Assembly (NCBI GenBank): GCA_910578235.1
Contig: CAJTPP010000058.1
Span: 1-6,236, forward strand
Direction: 5' to 3'
DNA: 6,236 bases
Origin: an uncultured Clostridia bacterium
Lineage (GTDB): Bacteria; Bacillota; Clostridia; UBA1381
Made by a program: the position numbers and the translations under genes. Within the stretch, counting starts at the first letter, position 1. Each line of letters opens with the position of its first letter. Shown piece after piece: positions 1 to 5,798 of the stretch. The notes under the pieces are model-generated. The model made no database searches. It was not told where the DNA came from and was given only the letters and a program-made list of their open reading frames with translations.

Positions 1-1
1 C

Positions 2-1105
2 CTGACTGTTATAATTGAAGGAATGCCGTCGGGAGTGAAGATAAGTATTGATAAAATCAACGAGCAGCTTGCAAAGCGTCAGAAGGGTTACGGACGCGGA
101 GGAAGAATGCTTATAGAAAAGGATACGGCTGAAATTCTTTCGGGAGTACGCGGAGGAATAACTCTGGGAAGTCCGATAGCGATTAAAATAGAAAACAATG
201 ATTGGAAAAACTGGGAAGATATTATGGGGACAGAAAAGTCAAATGGCGAAAAAGCCGTTGATTGTCCGCGTCCGGGTCATGCTGACCTGACAGGAGGGAT
301 GAAGTATAATCATACTGACCTGCGAAATGTGCTTGAAAGAGCGAGTGCAAGAGAAACCGCGGCAAGAGTGGCAACGGGAGCGCTTGTACGTCAGCTTTTG
401 GAACCGTTTGGCATAGAGCTTCTAAGCCATGTAAAAAGAATAGGGTCTGTTGAGGATACAGCCGATGTTAACGCTGAAGGATTTTTTGAAAAGGTTCAGA
501 ATTCTCCTGTCGGTTTTGGTGACGAGGCGTCGGCAAAAAAAGCTATGGAATATATCGACAATATTAAAAAAAGCGGTGAAAGCTGCGGAGGTGTGGTTGA
601 GACAATAGTAAAAGGCGTGCCCGCGGGATTGGGAAGTTACGTTCATTATGACAGAAAGCTTGACGCGAATATTGCATTTTCCGTGATGAGTGTTCAGGCG
701 GTTAAAGGTGTGGAAATCGGCATGGGTTTTGGTGTGAGTGAGGTTTCTGGTTCAAAGGTGCATGATGAAATAGCGTATACGGATACATTTCACCGTCTGA
801 CAAATAATGCCGGAGGAATAGAAGGCGGTATGTCAAACGGCGAGCCTATTGTTGTAAAAGCTGCTATGAAGCCTATACCGACATTGTATAATCCGCTCAG
901 TACGGTTAATATTAAGGACAAGTCCGTTCATAAGGCGACAGTGGAACGCAGTGATGTCTGCGCTGTGCCAGCGTGCTCGGTAGTTGTTGAAGCGGTTGTG
1001 GCATTTGAGATTGCAAAGGCATTTCTTGACAAATTCAGCGGCGACTGCATGGCTGATATTAAGTCGTATTATAACGCATATACAGACAGAATAAGTAAAT
1101 TCTGA
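2..1105 (+). CDS. aroC: Chorismate synthase, 5' end cut by the window
   Basis: Converts 5-enolpyruvylshikimate-3-phosphate to chorismate, the last step of the shikimate pathway; the family is cytosolic and needs reduced FMN. The reading frame is open to the left edge: before the first ATG (position 23) the codons still read LTVIIEG, which fits the family N-terminus ahead of MPSGVKI, so ATG 23 is internal. About 20 residues with the GESHG motif and its catalytic histidine lie outside. Numbering from ATG 23: RPGHADLTGGMKY (83-95) carries the second conserved histidine; ERASARETAARVATGAL (105-121) matches the second family signature; RSDVCAVPACSVVVEAV (309-325) matches the third. The visible 367 residues plus the missing part fit the usual 355-390. 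The stop is TGA at 1103. There is no terminator before the sigma factor gene that follows, so read-through is likely. The identification is firm. Confidence 0.97.
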   Translation: MTVIIEGMPSGVKISIDKINEQLAKRQKGYGRGGRMLIEKDTAEILSGVRGGITLGSPIAIKIENNDWKNWEDIMGTEKSNGEKAVDCPRPGHADLTGGMKYNHTDLRNVLERASARETAARVATGALVRQLLEPFGIELLSHVKRIGSVEDTADVNAEGFFEKVQNSPVGFGDEASAKKAMEYIDNIKKSGESCGGVVETIVKGVPAGLGSYVHYDRKLDANIAFSVMSVQAVKGVEIGMGFGVSEVSGSKVHDEIAYTDTFHRLTNNAGGIEGGMSNGEPIVVKAAMKPIPTLYNPLSTVNIKDKSVHKATVERSDVCAVPACSVVVEAVVAFEIAKAFLDKFSGDCMADIKSYYNAYTDRISKF

Positions 1106-1129
1106 TTAAAAGGATAAACTCTTAATGAG

Positions 1130-1138
1130 AGGTGGTGA
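1130..1138 (+). promoter_or_regulatory. Ribosome-binding site that decides the sigma factor start
   Basis: AGGTGGTGA differs by one base from the ideal AGGAGGTGA and ends 7 bases before a TTG codon at 1146. The first ATG of the frame (1125) lies upstream of this site, and starting there would translate the site itself as RGGEG. ATG 1125 has only a weaker AAAAGGAT (1108-1115) in front, so TTG 1146 is the preferred start. Confidence 0.65.
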
Positions 1139-1145
1139 AGGATTT

Positions 1146-1712
1146 TTGACTGAAAATGAGTTGATAAAAAAATGTAAAAAAGGTAACAGAGAGGCTTTTA
1201 ACAGGCTTTTTGAGATATACCAGTCACAGGTGGTAAATATAGCTTATGGTATGCTTTCTGACCGTGAGGACGCGTATGACGCGTCTCAGGAAGTTTTTGT
1301 GAGAGTATATAAAAATATCGGTTCATTTAAAGAAGAAGCCTCCTTCAACACATGGCTGTACAGAATAATTGCGAATGTATGTTCGGATATACTGCGCAAG
1401 CGTCAGAAGAATTCAAAGGTTATAAGTATATCGAATATGTCGGACGAGGAAAATGATATGGAACTTCCCGATGACGCTCCCACTCCGGAGGAAAATATGG
1501 AGTTGACGGAGCGGCAAAGAATAGTGAAAAATGCTATATCACAGCTGCGTGATGAATATAGAATCGTTATAACAATGTGCGATATAGAGGATATGAGTTA
1601 CGATGCCATAGCAGATATGCTTGGAGTGCCGAAAGGAACGGTGAAATCTCGTATAAATCGTGCAAGGAACGCTTTGAAGAAAATTTTGATAGAAAAGCGG
1701 GAACTTTTTTGA
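1146..1712 (+). CDS. ECF-type (sigma-70 family, group 4) RNA polymerase sigma factor
   Basis: Directs RNA polymerase to a set of promoters, normally when a signal releases it from an anti-sigma factor. With the TTG start at 1146 it is 188 aa, beginning (M)TENELIKKCKKG, normal for the family; ATG 1125 would add seven residues. Region 2 spans about 18-87: DASQEVFVRVYKNIGSF (45-61) is the core-binding region 2.2, and FNTWLYRIIANVCSDILRKR (67-86) is the -10-binding region 2.3/2.4. An acidic linker follows (99-118, DEENDMELPDD). Region 4 (about 120-180) has the helix-turn-helix SYDAIADMLGVPKGTVKSRI (151-170) that reads the -35 element. There is no C-terminal extension, so control most likely comes from a separate protein: the next gene, 55 bases on, encodes a zinc-finger anti-sigma factor. 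No own promoter is seen in the short gap after aroC. The family is certain; the ECF subgroup and target promoters are not known. Confidence 0.95.
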   Translation: MTENELIKKCKKGNREAFNRLFEIYQSQVVNIAYGMLSDREDAYDASQEVFVRVYKNIGSFKEEASFNTWLYRIIANVCSDILRKRQKNSKVISISNMSDEENDMELPDDAPTPEENMELTERQRIVKNAISQLRDEYRIVITMCDIEDMSYDAIADMLGVPKGTVKSRINRARNALKKILIEKRELF

Positions 1713-1728
1713 AGCTTTATGCGTCTAA
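1700..1728 (+). promoter_or_regulatory. Possible ECF-type promoter before the anti-sigma gene
   Basis: GGAACTT (1700-1706) followed by CGTCTAA (1722-1728), with 17 bases between the AAC and the CGTC. This resembles promoters of ECF sigma factors, which commonly have a -35 with AAC and a -10 with CGTC or TCTAA. It overlaps the last codons and stop of the sigma gene. The start of transcription would fall near 1733, about 35 bases before the anti-sigma ATG. It is inferred from sequence only and could be chance, since the GAACTT part is also coding. Confidence 0.4.
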
Positions 1729-1767
1729 TATAGTGTAAGAAGAAATACAAGGAAAGGGGGAGAAATA

Positions 1768-2880
1768 ATGGATTGCGAACATTTTGCAAGAAATCTTGAC
1801 AATTATGAAGATCTTACCGAAGATGAAAGATTGGAAATGACACAGCATGCTGCTGAGTGCGAAAGTTGCGGCAGGGAATTGGATTTCATGCTTTCTATCA
1901 TTGAAACTGCGAAGTCTCTCCCGAAAGTAGAGTTGCCGCCGGACTTTATGGATAAGCTCAATGTGCGTATTGACGCAGAGGAACGTAAAAGACGCGGCAT
2001 GGCATTGCGTATAAGAGCTAATGTTGTTAAAAACTGGCGTCAGTATACAACAGCGGCGGCTTGTATGGCGCTTGTGGCCGTAATTACATCGAACGGCATG
2101 AGTCTTGTAAGTAAAATGCCAATCAGTGATAATAATGTTGTGTATAATAATGAGACACAGCCGCAGAATGACACGTCACCTGTTATAACGCCAGAAGTGA
2201 AGGAAGTAAATGTTTCAGAAAACAGAGAAAAAAGGGATAACAGTGATACAGACAGCGTTGTTTCGGATGGAAATGCACCAGATAAAGCACTGTCAAATGA
2301 TCCGGTAAAAAAACCTGTAAGAGTTGCTTCGTCTGATACTAAAACGTATTCGGTTAGGGTTACGCCCAAGGCTGCTGTATCCGCTTTAAAAGAAGATAAT
2401 ATTAAAGCAGAAAGCGATGAGCCGCTTTCTGAGAATATGCAGCCGGAATATCCGGGCGAGGATACTTCTGCTATGGAAGCTAATATTGCCGTGGCAAACC
2501 TTAGTGATAATGAAAACGGTATTGTAGCTTTCAGCAATGAACCTGAAGAAGGAATAAATGTCAACGGAAGAAGTATTCAGGATGATTATTCAATTGCCAA
2601 CGGCGGTGAGCTTATGATAGCGAAATATGAGCCTCCGCAGGATGGAGAGGACGCGGACAGTAAAAAAGCGATAGGGAAGATAAAGATTTCATCGAAAGAT
2701 ATTGATGAGGCTATGGATGTAATCATGCAGCATGCGCATGATGTAAAAGGAGATTATTATACAACAGATTCTGCTAATTTATCGCTGATGCTTTCAAGTC
2801 TCATACAAAAAGGAGTTAATTATACGAATTATACTCCGGCATATGAGGGAAATATTCAGTTTCAGCTTGTTATAGAATAA
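1768..2880 (+). CDS. Probable zinc-finger transmembrane anti-sigma factor with unknown C-terminal domain
   Basis: Likely holds the preceding ECF sigma factor inactive at the membrane. The protein has 370 aa; ATG 1768 follows GGGGGAG (1756-1762) by 5 bases. The N-terminus has the HAAECESC pattern (H27, C31, C34; HxxxCxxC) of zinc-binding anti-sigma domains, with C3 or H5 as possible fourth ligand. A basic stretch (about 73-92, ERKRRG..RIRANVVKNWR) precedes one hydrophobic segment (about 93-109), so the N-terminus should be inside the cell. Outside would be a polar linker rich in Asp, Glu, Asn and Ser (about 118-300) and a compact end (about 302-370) that looks folded, with alternating beta-like and helical stretches (IGKIKISSKDIDEAMDVIM, then YEGNIQFQLVIE). 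I do not recognise this end domain; it could be the sensor. The whole is longer than simple anti-sigma factors. The anti-sigma role rests on the motif and on the position next to the sigma gene. Confidence 0.85.
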   Translation: MDCEHFARNLDNYEDLTEDERLEMTQHAAECESCGRELDFMLSIIETAKSLPKVELPPDFMDKLNVRIDAEERKRRGMALRIRANVVKNWRQYTTAAACMALVAVITSNGMSLVSKMPISDNNVVYNNETQPQNDTSPVITPEVKEVNVSENREKRDNSDTDSVVSDGNAPDKALSNDPVKKPVRVASSDTKTYSVRVTPKAAVSALKEDNIKAESDEPLSENMQPEYPGEDTSAMEANIAVANLSDNENGIVAFSNEPEEGINVNGRSIQDDYSIANGGELMIAKYEPPQDGEDADSKKAIGKIKISSKDIDEAMDVIMQHAHDVKGDYYTTDSANLSLMLSSLIQKGVNYTNYTPAYEGNIQFQLVIE

Positions 2881-2890
2881 AAGGGTAAAT

Positions 2891-2921
2891 AAATACCGGC
2901 TCTGATGAGCCGGTATTTTTT
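2891..2921 (+). terminator. Intrinsic terminator of the aroC/sigma/anti-sigma cluster
   Basis: A perfect 12-bp stem (AAATACCGGCTC with GAGCCGGTATTT), a 4-base loop TGAT, and a run of six T (2916-2921). It begins 10 bases after the anti-sigma stop codon. On the other strand the stem is followed by TATTTATTTA, a weaker U-tract, so it may also stop transcripts of the convergent acyltransferase gene. Confidence 0.92.
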
Positions 2922-2927
2922 GTATAA

Positions 2928-2957
2928 TTAGAGGTGTATCAAATGATACACCTCTAA
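2928..2957. repeat. Perfect 13-bp inverted repeat, second hairpin between convergent genes
   Basis: TTAGAGGTGTATC (2928-2940) and its exact reverse complement (2945-2957) are separated by AAAT. It lies 6 bases after the T-run of the terminator and 41 bases beyond the stop codon of the acyltransferase gene on the other strand. No good T-run follows it on either strand, so it is not a classic terminator. It could protect the 3' end of the acyltransferase mRNA, help terminate it together with the neighbouring hairpin, or be a protein-binding site. Confidence 0.85.
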
Positions 2958-2998
2958 ACATATTTAGATTTTATTAGTACGTCGATTAAATGTTATTG

Positions 2999-4147
2999 CT
3001 AAAAGTCGCTTTCTTCATCATCTGTAGCTGAAGCTGACTGCATTACAGGTTGTTTTGGTTCAGGTATTTCTACCATGGATGGAGGGACTGCCGCATTTTC
3101 AGCGGAGCCGCCTTTTTTTCCGTCCAGACGCTTAAATATTTCCGCAACAGTATCATCAACAAGATAGTGTGATATAACGGCGCATATGACGGCGAAAATA
3201 TAAACAGCAATGACATATTTCATATTTCCGACATGACCTGTCTGGACAAATATATCTACAATAATCATGTGATACAGATACAGTCCATAAGATAAATCAA
3301 ACTTAAACCGTATTTTACCGAAGCTGTATCCTATACCTATGGTCAGCATACAAAGCAGTAATACCTGAACCATATCCTGATAATCGCCTATGCGAATATT
3401 AAATTTCTCGCAGTACAGAGCGCGTATAATGAACAGGATTATACATAAAATTTTTGTATGAGCAAGATATGGAATGATTTTATCGCGATAATGGTACATA
3501 AACCAGCCTGCGAAGTAAATATAAAAATATGGCAGACAGGTATGAGATATGATGTTTCGTCCTGTTTCGGGAAGTATCTCCTGTATATACGGTACAACAA
3601 GATTGAACACAACTGATATTGCAAGCACGGCAATCCATACCCATACTTTTCTGTTTTTCAAAATAGGGTATATAAGTGCGGTAATAATGTAGAACTGTAC
3701 GGTGAATATCATTGTCCACAGATTTGCCTGAAAATTTCCTATTCCGAAGCTGTTTATAAAATCGGGCTGAGGAAGATCCCTTATAAATACAAGTTGTCCG
3801 AGAAACCATTTGAAAAATTCGCGCGTCGGTTCAAAACCGCAGAAAGCTGCCGCAACGAGTATTCCGACTATAATACATACCCAAAGAGACGGAATTATAC
3901 GAAGTACCCGCTTTTTAAGAAATTCGCCTATACCTCTGCTTCGTTCCATGGATGCGGGAACAAGGAAGCCACTTATGCAAAACAGAACAACAACGCCGTT
4001 CCACCAGTCGAATATATGTGAAACTTCCTCAAGACGAACGTGACGCATTATATGAAGTGTCATAACATAAAACGCGCTGTACAGCCGCAGCAGATCAAAG
4101 CAGTTTTCAGCAAATTCATATTTTTCGGCCTTTTGTATTTTTTTCAT
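2999..4147 (-). CDS. Acyltransferase-3 family integral membrane protein
   Basis: Members of this family (OafA-like) transfer acyl groups, usually acetyl, to cell-surface or secreted glycans and related substrates; the substrate here is unknown. The protein has 382 aa and about ten membrane segments. Family marks: FDLLRLYSAFYVMTLH (17-32), with R21 and the catalytic-type H32 eleven residues apart; NGVVVLFCISGFLV (50-63); KKRVLRIIP (78-86), with two arginines; and SYGLYLYH (286-293) near the end. The segment LWTMIFTVQFY (143-153) lacks the acidic residue usual in LWxLxxExxFY. A polar, proline- and acid-rich tail follows the last membrane segment (about 341-382). The start ATG is preceded at 7 bases by a run of eight G. 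The gene has its own strong promoter and lies 82 bases downstream of the MATE gene on the same strand; it converges on the anti-sigma gene. The family is certain; the activity is inferred. Confidence 0.93.
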   Translation of the reverse strand: MKKIQKAEKYEFAENCFDLLRLYSAFYVMTLHIMRHVRLEEVSHIFDWWNGVVVLFCISGFLVPASMERSRGIGEFLKKRVLRIIPSLWVCIIVGILVAAAFCGFEPTREFFKWFLGQLVFIRDLPQPDFINSFGIGNFQANLWTMIFTVQFYIITALIYPILKNRKVWVWIAVLAISVVFNLVVPYIQEILPETGRNIISHTCLPYFYIYFAGWFMYHYRDKIIPYLAHTKILCIILFIIRALYCEKFNIRIGDYQDMVQVLLLCMLTIGIGYSFGKIRFKFDLSYGLYLYHMIIVDIFVQTGHVGNMKYVIAVYIFAVICAVISHYLVDDTVAEIFKRLDGKKGGSAENAAVPPSMVEIPEPKQPVMQSASATDDEESDF

Positions 4148-4154
4148 ATTTTCA

Positions 4155-4162
4155 CCCCCCCC
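4155..4162 (-). promoter_or_regulatory. G8 homopolymer forming the acyltransferase ribosome-binding site
   Basis: On the - strand the leader reads GGGGGGGGTGAAAAT and then ATG. The G-run plus TGA serves as the Shine-Dalgarno site (compare GGAGGTGA), 7 bases from the start codon. A run of eight identical G/C bases is rare in AT-rich DNA and is prone to length change during replication, which would shift the fit and the spacing of the ribosome-binding site and the leader length. That this happens is inference. Confidence 0.7.
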
Positions 4163-4181
4163 GATTTTGTCGAATATACAT

Positions 4182-4210
4182 ATTATATGTCATAAAATAG
4201 TATAAGTCAA
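4182..4210 (-). promoter_or_regulatory. Sigma-A promoter of the acyltransferase gene
   Basis: On the - strand: -35 TTGACT (4205-4210), a spacer of exactly 17 bases, and -10 TATAAT (4182-4187). This is 11 of 12 consensus bases. Transcription should begin near 4175, giving a leader of about 28 bases that contains the G8 ribosome-binding site. The -10 box lies within a symmetric sequence, ACATAT-T-ATATGT (4178-4190), that could bind a regulator or be chance. Confidence 0.85.
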
Positions 4211-4229
4211 GAGCGGGAGATTATACGGT

Positions 4230-5597
4230 TTATTCTGTTTTTCCAAGAGGACGGATAACCTTGTTATACATATAAATATAAAATGCGACTGACATACAGA
4301 TAGCGGCGATTTCCGCGATTGGAAACGCCCACCAGACAAGATTGACATTGCCAAATCTTGAAAGTATGTAGGCTACGGGTAACAGTACAACCAGCTGTCG
4401 TGCCACGGATATGAACATGCTTAAAAGCCCGTTTCCGAGTGACTGGAAAGTTGAGGAAAGTATTACGGACGCTCCGGCGAAAATGAAGCTCAGACTTATT
4501 ATCCTAAGCGCCGGTATACCTATAGACAGCATATGATCGGAAGCGTCGAAAAGCAGCAGCATTTTGTCGGGGAAAAGCTGGATAAGCGTAAAGCCGAGAA
4601 GCATTATACCAACCGCATAGCATATGCTAAGGCGAATGGTTTTTAAAAGCCTGTCCTTCTTTTCAGCGCCGTAGTTGTATGATACTATAGGCACCATACC
4701 GTTGTTAAGACCGAATATAGGCATAAATACAAAACTTTGAAGCTTGAAGTATACGCCTATTACCGCTACTGCCGTTGATGAGAATACAATAAGTATCTTA
4801 TTCATACCAAATGTCATAATTGAACCTATCGCCTGCATAATCATTGACGGTATTCCTACTGATAATATGGTCTTTATTATCTTTATATCGGGTTTTATAA
4901 TGTTTCTCATATCCACGTGTATTTCTTTGTTTTTTGTTTTGTTGAGAATAAAAGCGAAAATTGCCGCGATAATCTGACCTATAACAGTCGCGACTGCAGC
5001 TCCCGCTATACCCATTTTCGGCGCGCCGACAAGACCGAAAATTAAAATCGGATCAAGAACAATATTTATTATAGCTCCTGTTAGCTGTGTAAACATGGAG
5101 TATAGTGTTTTTCCCGTAGACTGCAAAAGTCTCTCAAAGGTAAATTGTCCGAAAATACCAAAGGAAAAAATAAGTGATATTGACAGATACTCCACGCCCA
5201 TGTCAGTTATTTCGGGAGAAGCCGACTGCGCGATATAAAACGCTCTGACAATGGTCAGTCCCATAATCAGTGATATTATATATCCTATTCCTTCAAGCAA
5301 AATACCGTTGACTGCCGCCTTATTTGCGGCGTCTGTATTTTTTTGACCGAGCGCGCGCGATAAAAGAGCGTTCATACCCACGCCAATTCCTGACGCGACA
5401 GCAATCATAAGATTTTGCATAGGAAAAGCGAGTGATACGGCTGTAAGAGCGTCCTCGGATAGTTTGGCTACAAATATGCTGTCTACCACATTGTAAAGCG
5501 CTTGTACAAGCATTGAAATTATCATTGGCAGAGACATTGATATAAGAAGCTTGTTGACGGGCATTACTCCCATTTTGTTTTCTCTTGTTTGTTCCAT
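4230..5597 (-). CDS. MATE-family multidrug/toxin efflux transporter
   Basis: A membrane antiporter family (MatE) that exports cationic drugs, metabolites or toxins using a Na+ or H+ gradient; the substrate cannot be told from sequence. The protein has 455 aa, the usual length, with about 12 membrane segments in two homologous halves. The N-terminal half has VNKLLISMSLPMIISMLVQ (14-32), NVVDSIFVAKL (36-46) and GIGVGMNALLSRALGQ (70-85), then LDPILIFGLVG (181-191). The second half shows GIPSMIMQ (248-255), GLNNGMVPIVSYNYGA (296-311) and FQSLGNG (384-390). The ATG at 5597 follows AAGGGAG with 8 bases between. It is transcribed away from the ABC transporter gene and toward the acyltransferase gene, with no terminator seen before the latter, so some co-transcription is likely. 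It resembles the MATE proteins common in Clostridia; no symbol is given because subfamilies are not resolved. Confidence 0.95.
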   Translation of the reverse strand: MEQTRENKMGVMPVNKLLISMSLPMIISMLVQALYNVVDSIFVAKLSEDALTAVSLAFPMQNLMIAVASGIGVGMNALLSRALGQKNTDAANKAAVNGILLEGIGYIISLIMGLTIVRAFYIAQSASPEITDMGVEYLSISLIFSFGIFGQFTFERLLQSTGKTLYSMFTQLTGAIINIVLDPILIFGLVGAPKMGIAGAAVATVIGQIIAAIFAFILNKTKNKEIHVDMRNIIKPDIKIIKTILSVGIPSMIMQAIGSIMTFGMNKILIVFSSTAVAVIGVYFKLQSFVFMPIFGLNNGMVPIVSYNYGAEKKDRLLKTIRLSICYAVGIMLLGFTLIQLFPDKMLLLFDASDHMLSIGIPALRIISLSFIFAGASVILSSTFQSLGNGLLSMFISVARQLVVLLPVAYILSRFGNVNLVWWAFPIAEIAAICMSVAFYIYMYNKVIRPLGKTE

Positions 5598-5630
5598 TTT
5601 ATTACTCCCTTCTTCTAACGTATCCTTTTA

Positions 5631-5660
5631 ATTATACAGCAAAATACGCGTATATTGCAA
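5631..5660 (-). promoter_or_regulatory. Likely promoter of the MATE gene
   Basis: On the - strand: -35 TTGCAA (5655-5660, four of six consensus bases), an 18-base spacer, and a perfect -10 TATAAT (5631-5636) preceded by TG. The transcript would start near 5624, about 27 bases before the ATG. The spacer holds a perfect 10-bp palindrome, ATACGCGTAT (5644-5653), a possible regulator site. Confidence 0.65.
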
Positions 5661-5731
5661 TAGCTATGTTTAATATTTTACTTTTTGTTCATATTTTATT
5701 TTTTTATATATTTAATTTATACATATTTGTG

Positions 5732-5760
5732 TTGACTTTACGAGGTTATTATTATAAAAT
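5732..5760 (+). promoter_or_regulatory. Sigma-A promoter of the ABC transporter gene
   Basis: -35 TTGACT (5732-5737), a spacer of 17 bases, and -10 TAAAAT (5755-5760); 10 of 12 consensus bases. The stretch upstream (about 5680-5730) is almost pure A/T with T-runs, which could act as an UP element. Transcription would start near 5767, about 32 bases before the GTG start codon. Confidence 0.75.
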
Positions 5761-5798
5761 ATTTACAGTGGATATTATTTGAAACGGAGGAAATCAGA

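Noticed and set aside
23..25. ATG 23 as the start of chorismate synthase
   Set aside because: The upstream in-frame codons to the window edge (LTVIIEG) belong to the conserved N-terminus, and the GESHG region must lie further left.
1063..1070. CGTATT near the end of aroC as a possible ECF -10 for the sigma gene
   Set aside because: No AAC-type -35 element is found 15 to 18 bases upstream.
2040..2564. Open frame of 174 codons on the - strand inside the anti-sigma gene
   Set aside because: It mirrors the linker of the real gene, giving a low-complexity Ser/Leu/Thr-rich product, and the + strand gene has clear motifs and a strong ribosome-binding site.
3439..3809. Additional - strand open frames (64 and 109 codons) in another frame of the acyltransferase gene
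   Set aside because: They are out-of-frame shadows; the 382-codon frame carries all the family motifs without interruption, so there is no frameshift to explain.
3794..4043. Two overlapping + strand open frames of 75 and 77 codons
   Set aside because: Both lie within the acyltransferase gene, antisense to it, and give products without recognisable features.
5621..5632. 12-base match ATTAAAAGGATA shared by the MATE leader (- strand) and the sequence before the sigma gene (1105-1116)
   Set aside because: Several 12-base matches are expected by chance in a window of this size, and both copies are AT-rich leader sequence.
5585..5782. Small + strand open frame of 65 codons in the divergent promoter region
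   Set aside because: It is a low-complexity Phe/Ile/Tyr-rich product expected from AT-rich DNA, overlaps both promoters, and has no ribosome-binding site that I can see.
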